A stretch of DNA of 64,000 bases, taken from positions 186,001-250,000 of the forward strand of contig QANU01098899.1 in the NCBI GenBank assembly GCA_003254905.1, in the 5' to 3' direction. Both the position numbers and the translations under genes were made by a program. Below the pieces are notes generated by a model. That model ran no database searches and was not told the DNA's origin. It saw only the letters and a list, made by a program, of their open reading frames with translations. Origin of the DNA: Nissolia schottii. Taxonomy: Eukaryota; Streptophyta; Magnoliopsida; Fabales; Fabaceae. This document shows positions 62,061 to 64,000 of the stretch, piece by piece; the stretch's first letter is position 1, and every line of letters starts with the position of its first letter.

Positions 62061-62503
62061 ATCATCTTGGTGAGCGTGTGAAGGGGTGGGGCCCGCAATG
62101 GTTGCCACTCCCGAAACGTAGAACCCAAAATCCCCTTTTTCTCCGTGGCACTGTCCCTATCATGACCTTATCTCAAAAAGTTGAGGATTCAATTAATTCA
62201 TAAAGTTAACAAGCAATATTGCCAAAATATTCCAAGCCAAGCCATTGAGACATTACAGGAAATCATACAAACTCTAGTCAGTTCATAATTAATTGATGCT
62301 ACAAAAACATCTCAACTGCCAGTGCAAGATATAGATTCAATTGAAATCCTGTACACCATTGATCAACTTTTGTTTTGCAAAATGAATACCCCTATCAAAA
62401 GATGGATTTCGTGTAGAACAATTACAAAACAGCATGCAGCAATACAGTTCAGTGGAAGCATCAAACAAGCGTACTAGACTGGCTGATCAATGCTCAATGC
62501 ACT
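62061..62503. other. 3' flank of the BRCT gene
   Basis: Probable 3' UTR and intergenic sequence; no other gene seen. Confidence 0.4.
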
Positions 62504-63865
62504 TTAGCTAACAAAAGGCTGCAGTTTACATGAAGCAATTGACTCCAAAATCCACGTGTGACCAATAACTCGGGAACCAGTAGCAGCAGCTATATCCCCT
62601 GCCTCATTCAGTCTCTGCCAAAGAATAGAAACTTCCTCCCCTAACTTACACCCATGTGGAGGATCAAGATTGTAAACAACCAGCAACTTTGAAGGAGCCC
62701 CTTCACATTCATGCCTTTGTTTTTCCAGTTCTTTTTTGCTTCTCAAAATAGTACCTCCTCCCACTTCAACCAACTCTTCAAGATCTTCCTTATAAGTCGT
62801 CATATAATCCCCAGAAAAATAAAACCTTAAGCCACTAAATAGCTTTGGATCCTGCAATCATAACCATTAGAATATTAGAACTCACAACACAGGAAATTTA
62901 CCAAAAAACGAAACAATGAATTCCAACCAGTACAAGGGAGCTAAAAAAAAGCAACTGAAAATGTCAAGTCACTACAGTAGTGTGCTAAACAGAAAAAAAT
63001 CTTACAAACATCCATCAAGAATTCACCAGTTGCAGGACACAGAAAATAACAAAGCATTCATCAATAGGCTTTTTATATTACAATATTCAATCCAAAAGAC
63101 AAGCTAAGTGTCTGCATAAACATATGCTGCAATGAAAGGATGTTTACATTGGCTAGTGCTCTAAGTCTGCCACCTTTTGGGCCACCATGACACCCTTGGT
63201 TGTCAAGACCAACTTCATATGGTTCTTCTTCAACAAGATCCATCCCTTCAATGCATGCTTTTACCCCTACAATACAAGATAAATAGCATCAACGTGAATA
63301 CAAAAATATGAATAAGCACAAGACAACAGTGCATACCAACCACAAAGCATAATAAGCCCACTTAGTCGTAGACTGTTAAACAGTGTAAAAGAAAAAAGAA
63401 TTGTGAGAGCCAGAAGCAGAACTAGAATACTGGGTTTCCATACACAAGTACAAATATCAGAACGCCAATTCATAATTTGTAAGATACTGGCACAATATAT
63501 GGAACATAACTGAATCTAATCTCACTGTCACAAGCCCTCAAATCAAAAGGATATACATTGCAAAGTAAGAACCAAAGAGTGAAGCCATTAGGTGAATCAT
63601 TAACATTCGTCAATAATTAACAAGAAAAAACAGAGATGAGGATCAACTCAAGTAATCAGTATAAGGAAGAAAAAAAGAGAGCCTCAATAACTAACTTACA
63701 ATCCATTTTCAGAATCCATCGTCCATTTAAAATTGCCATTAAAACTTTCAGTGTCCTGGAGCATGCTCCATTTTCATCAGTAGCTGCAATCACATGGGTG
63801 ACATCTGAGGTCCAGAACTTATTCACTTTAGCACCAACCTTGCTTGCAAAATTGATCAGACATAC
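62504..63865 (-). CDS. BRCA1: BRCA1/BARD1-type tandem BRCT protein, C-terminal part
   Basis: Three 3' exons on the minus strand: 63865-63700, 63266-63148 and 62851-62504, joined in phase. The first BRCT has CLINFASKVGAKVNKFW, VTHVIAATDENGACSRTLK and RWILKMDW (the BRCT tryptophan is made by the splice); then EEPYEVGLDNQGCHGGPKGG as linker; the second BRCT starts LFSGLRFYFSGDYMTTYKED and ends TWILESIASCKLQPF. This tandem pair is typical of plant BRCA1 and BARD1, nuclear E3 partners in homologous recombination that bind phosphoproteins. BRCA1 is my preference; BARD1 is possible. The N-terminal RING and the rest lie beyond the window edge. The sequence from 63866 to 64000 reads as intron. Confidence 0.85.
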
Positions 63866-64000
63866 CTGCACCATCAGTAGAGGGAATATGAAAAATAAAC
63901 ACTGGGAAAATATAACAAGTAGTAAATCAAATGATAGATAAAAGAAAAAATTGCCCTATACTGTTCAGGTGTAGAATGTTAGCAGAAAATAGACATTTAA

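Overview
The window is plant nuclear DNA: AT-rich, intron-containing genes, plant-specific families (MYB-CC, NPF/PTR, BAHD, LRR-XII-type receptor kinases, plant mobile domain), a plant elongator tRNA-Met with a short intron, and many plant transposon remnants. The gene set and several of the miniature repeats look leguminous, possibly Arachis (peanut). That species guess is inference, not something the sequence proves.

Layout. 1-3.8 kb is intergenic with a non-autonomous hAT-like element and a TIR element. 3.8-8.8 kb (+) is a PHR1-type MYB-CC regulator of phosphate starvation with seven coding exons and a spliced leader. 9.2-12.6 kb holds a truncated LTR retroelement, an assembly-suspect duplication and gene debris. 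12.65-16.46 kb (-) is an LRR receptor kinase. 16.5-32.4 kb is a transposon-rich desert: MITEs, a decayed plant-mobile-domain (MAIN-like) gene, an LTR fragment, a CACTA terminus, two hAT-like elements, a Mutator-like element with a clear target-site duplication, and local duplications. 32.4-36.2 kb (+) is a second LRR receptor kinase that shares its only intron position with the first. 36.7-38.1 kb (+) is a single-exon BAHD acyltransferase. 38.4-39.7 kb (-) is a plant-specific protein of unknown function with an MGCF N-terminus.

40.6-44.6 kb is a nested repeat: a TIR element containing a perfect 134-bp inverted repeat is split by a 3.27-kb solo LTR. That LTR carries a 12-unit array whose stems change in complementary fashion, the most unusual signal in the window. 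45.7 kb has a small broken ORF and 47.3 kb a tRNA gene. 47.8-52.3 kb is a decayed NPF5-type transporter pseudogene, and 54.3-57.8 kb is its intact tandem paralogue, which has an EXO70 gene fragment in its last intron. 58.57-61.63 kb is an internally deleted Copia element with its target-site duplication, next to a kelch-like remnant. 62.5 kb to the end (-) is the 3' part of a BRCA1/BARD1-type tandem-BRCT gene that runs off the window.

The intact genes cover phosphate signalling, peptide or cell-wall perception, metabolite acylation, transport and DNA repair. They do not form one pathway; they are ordinary neighbours in a transposon-rich chromosome segment.
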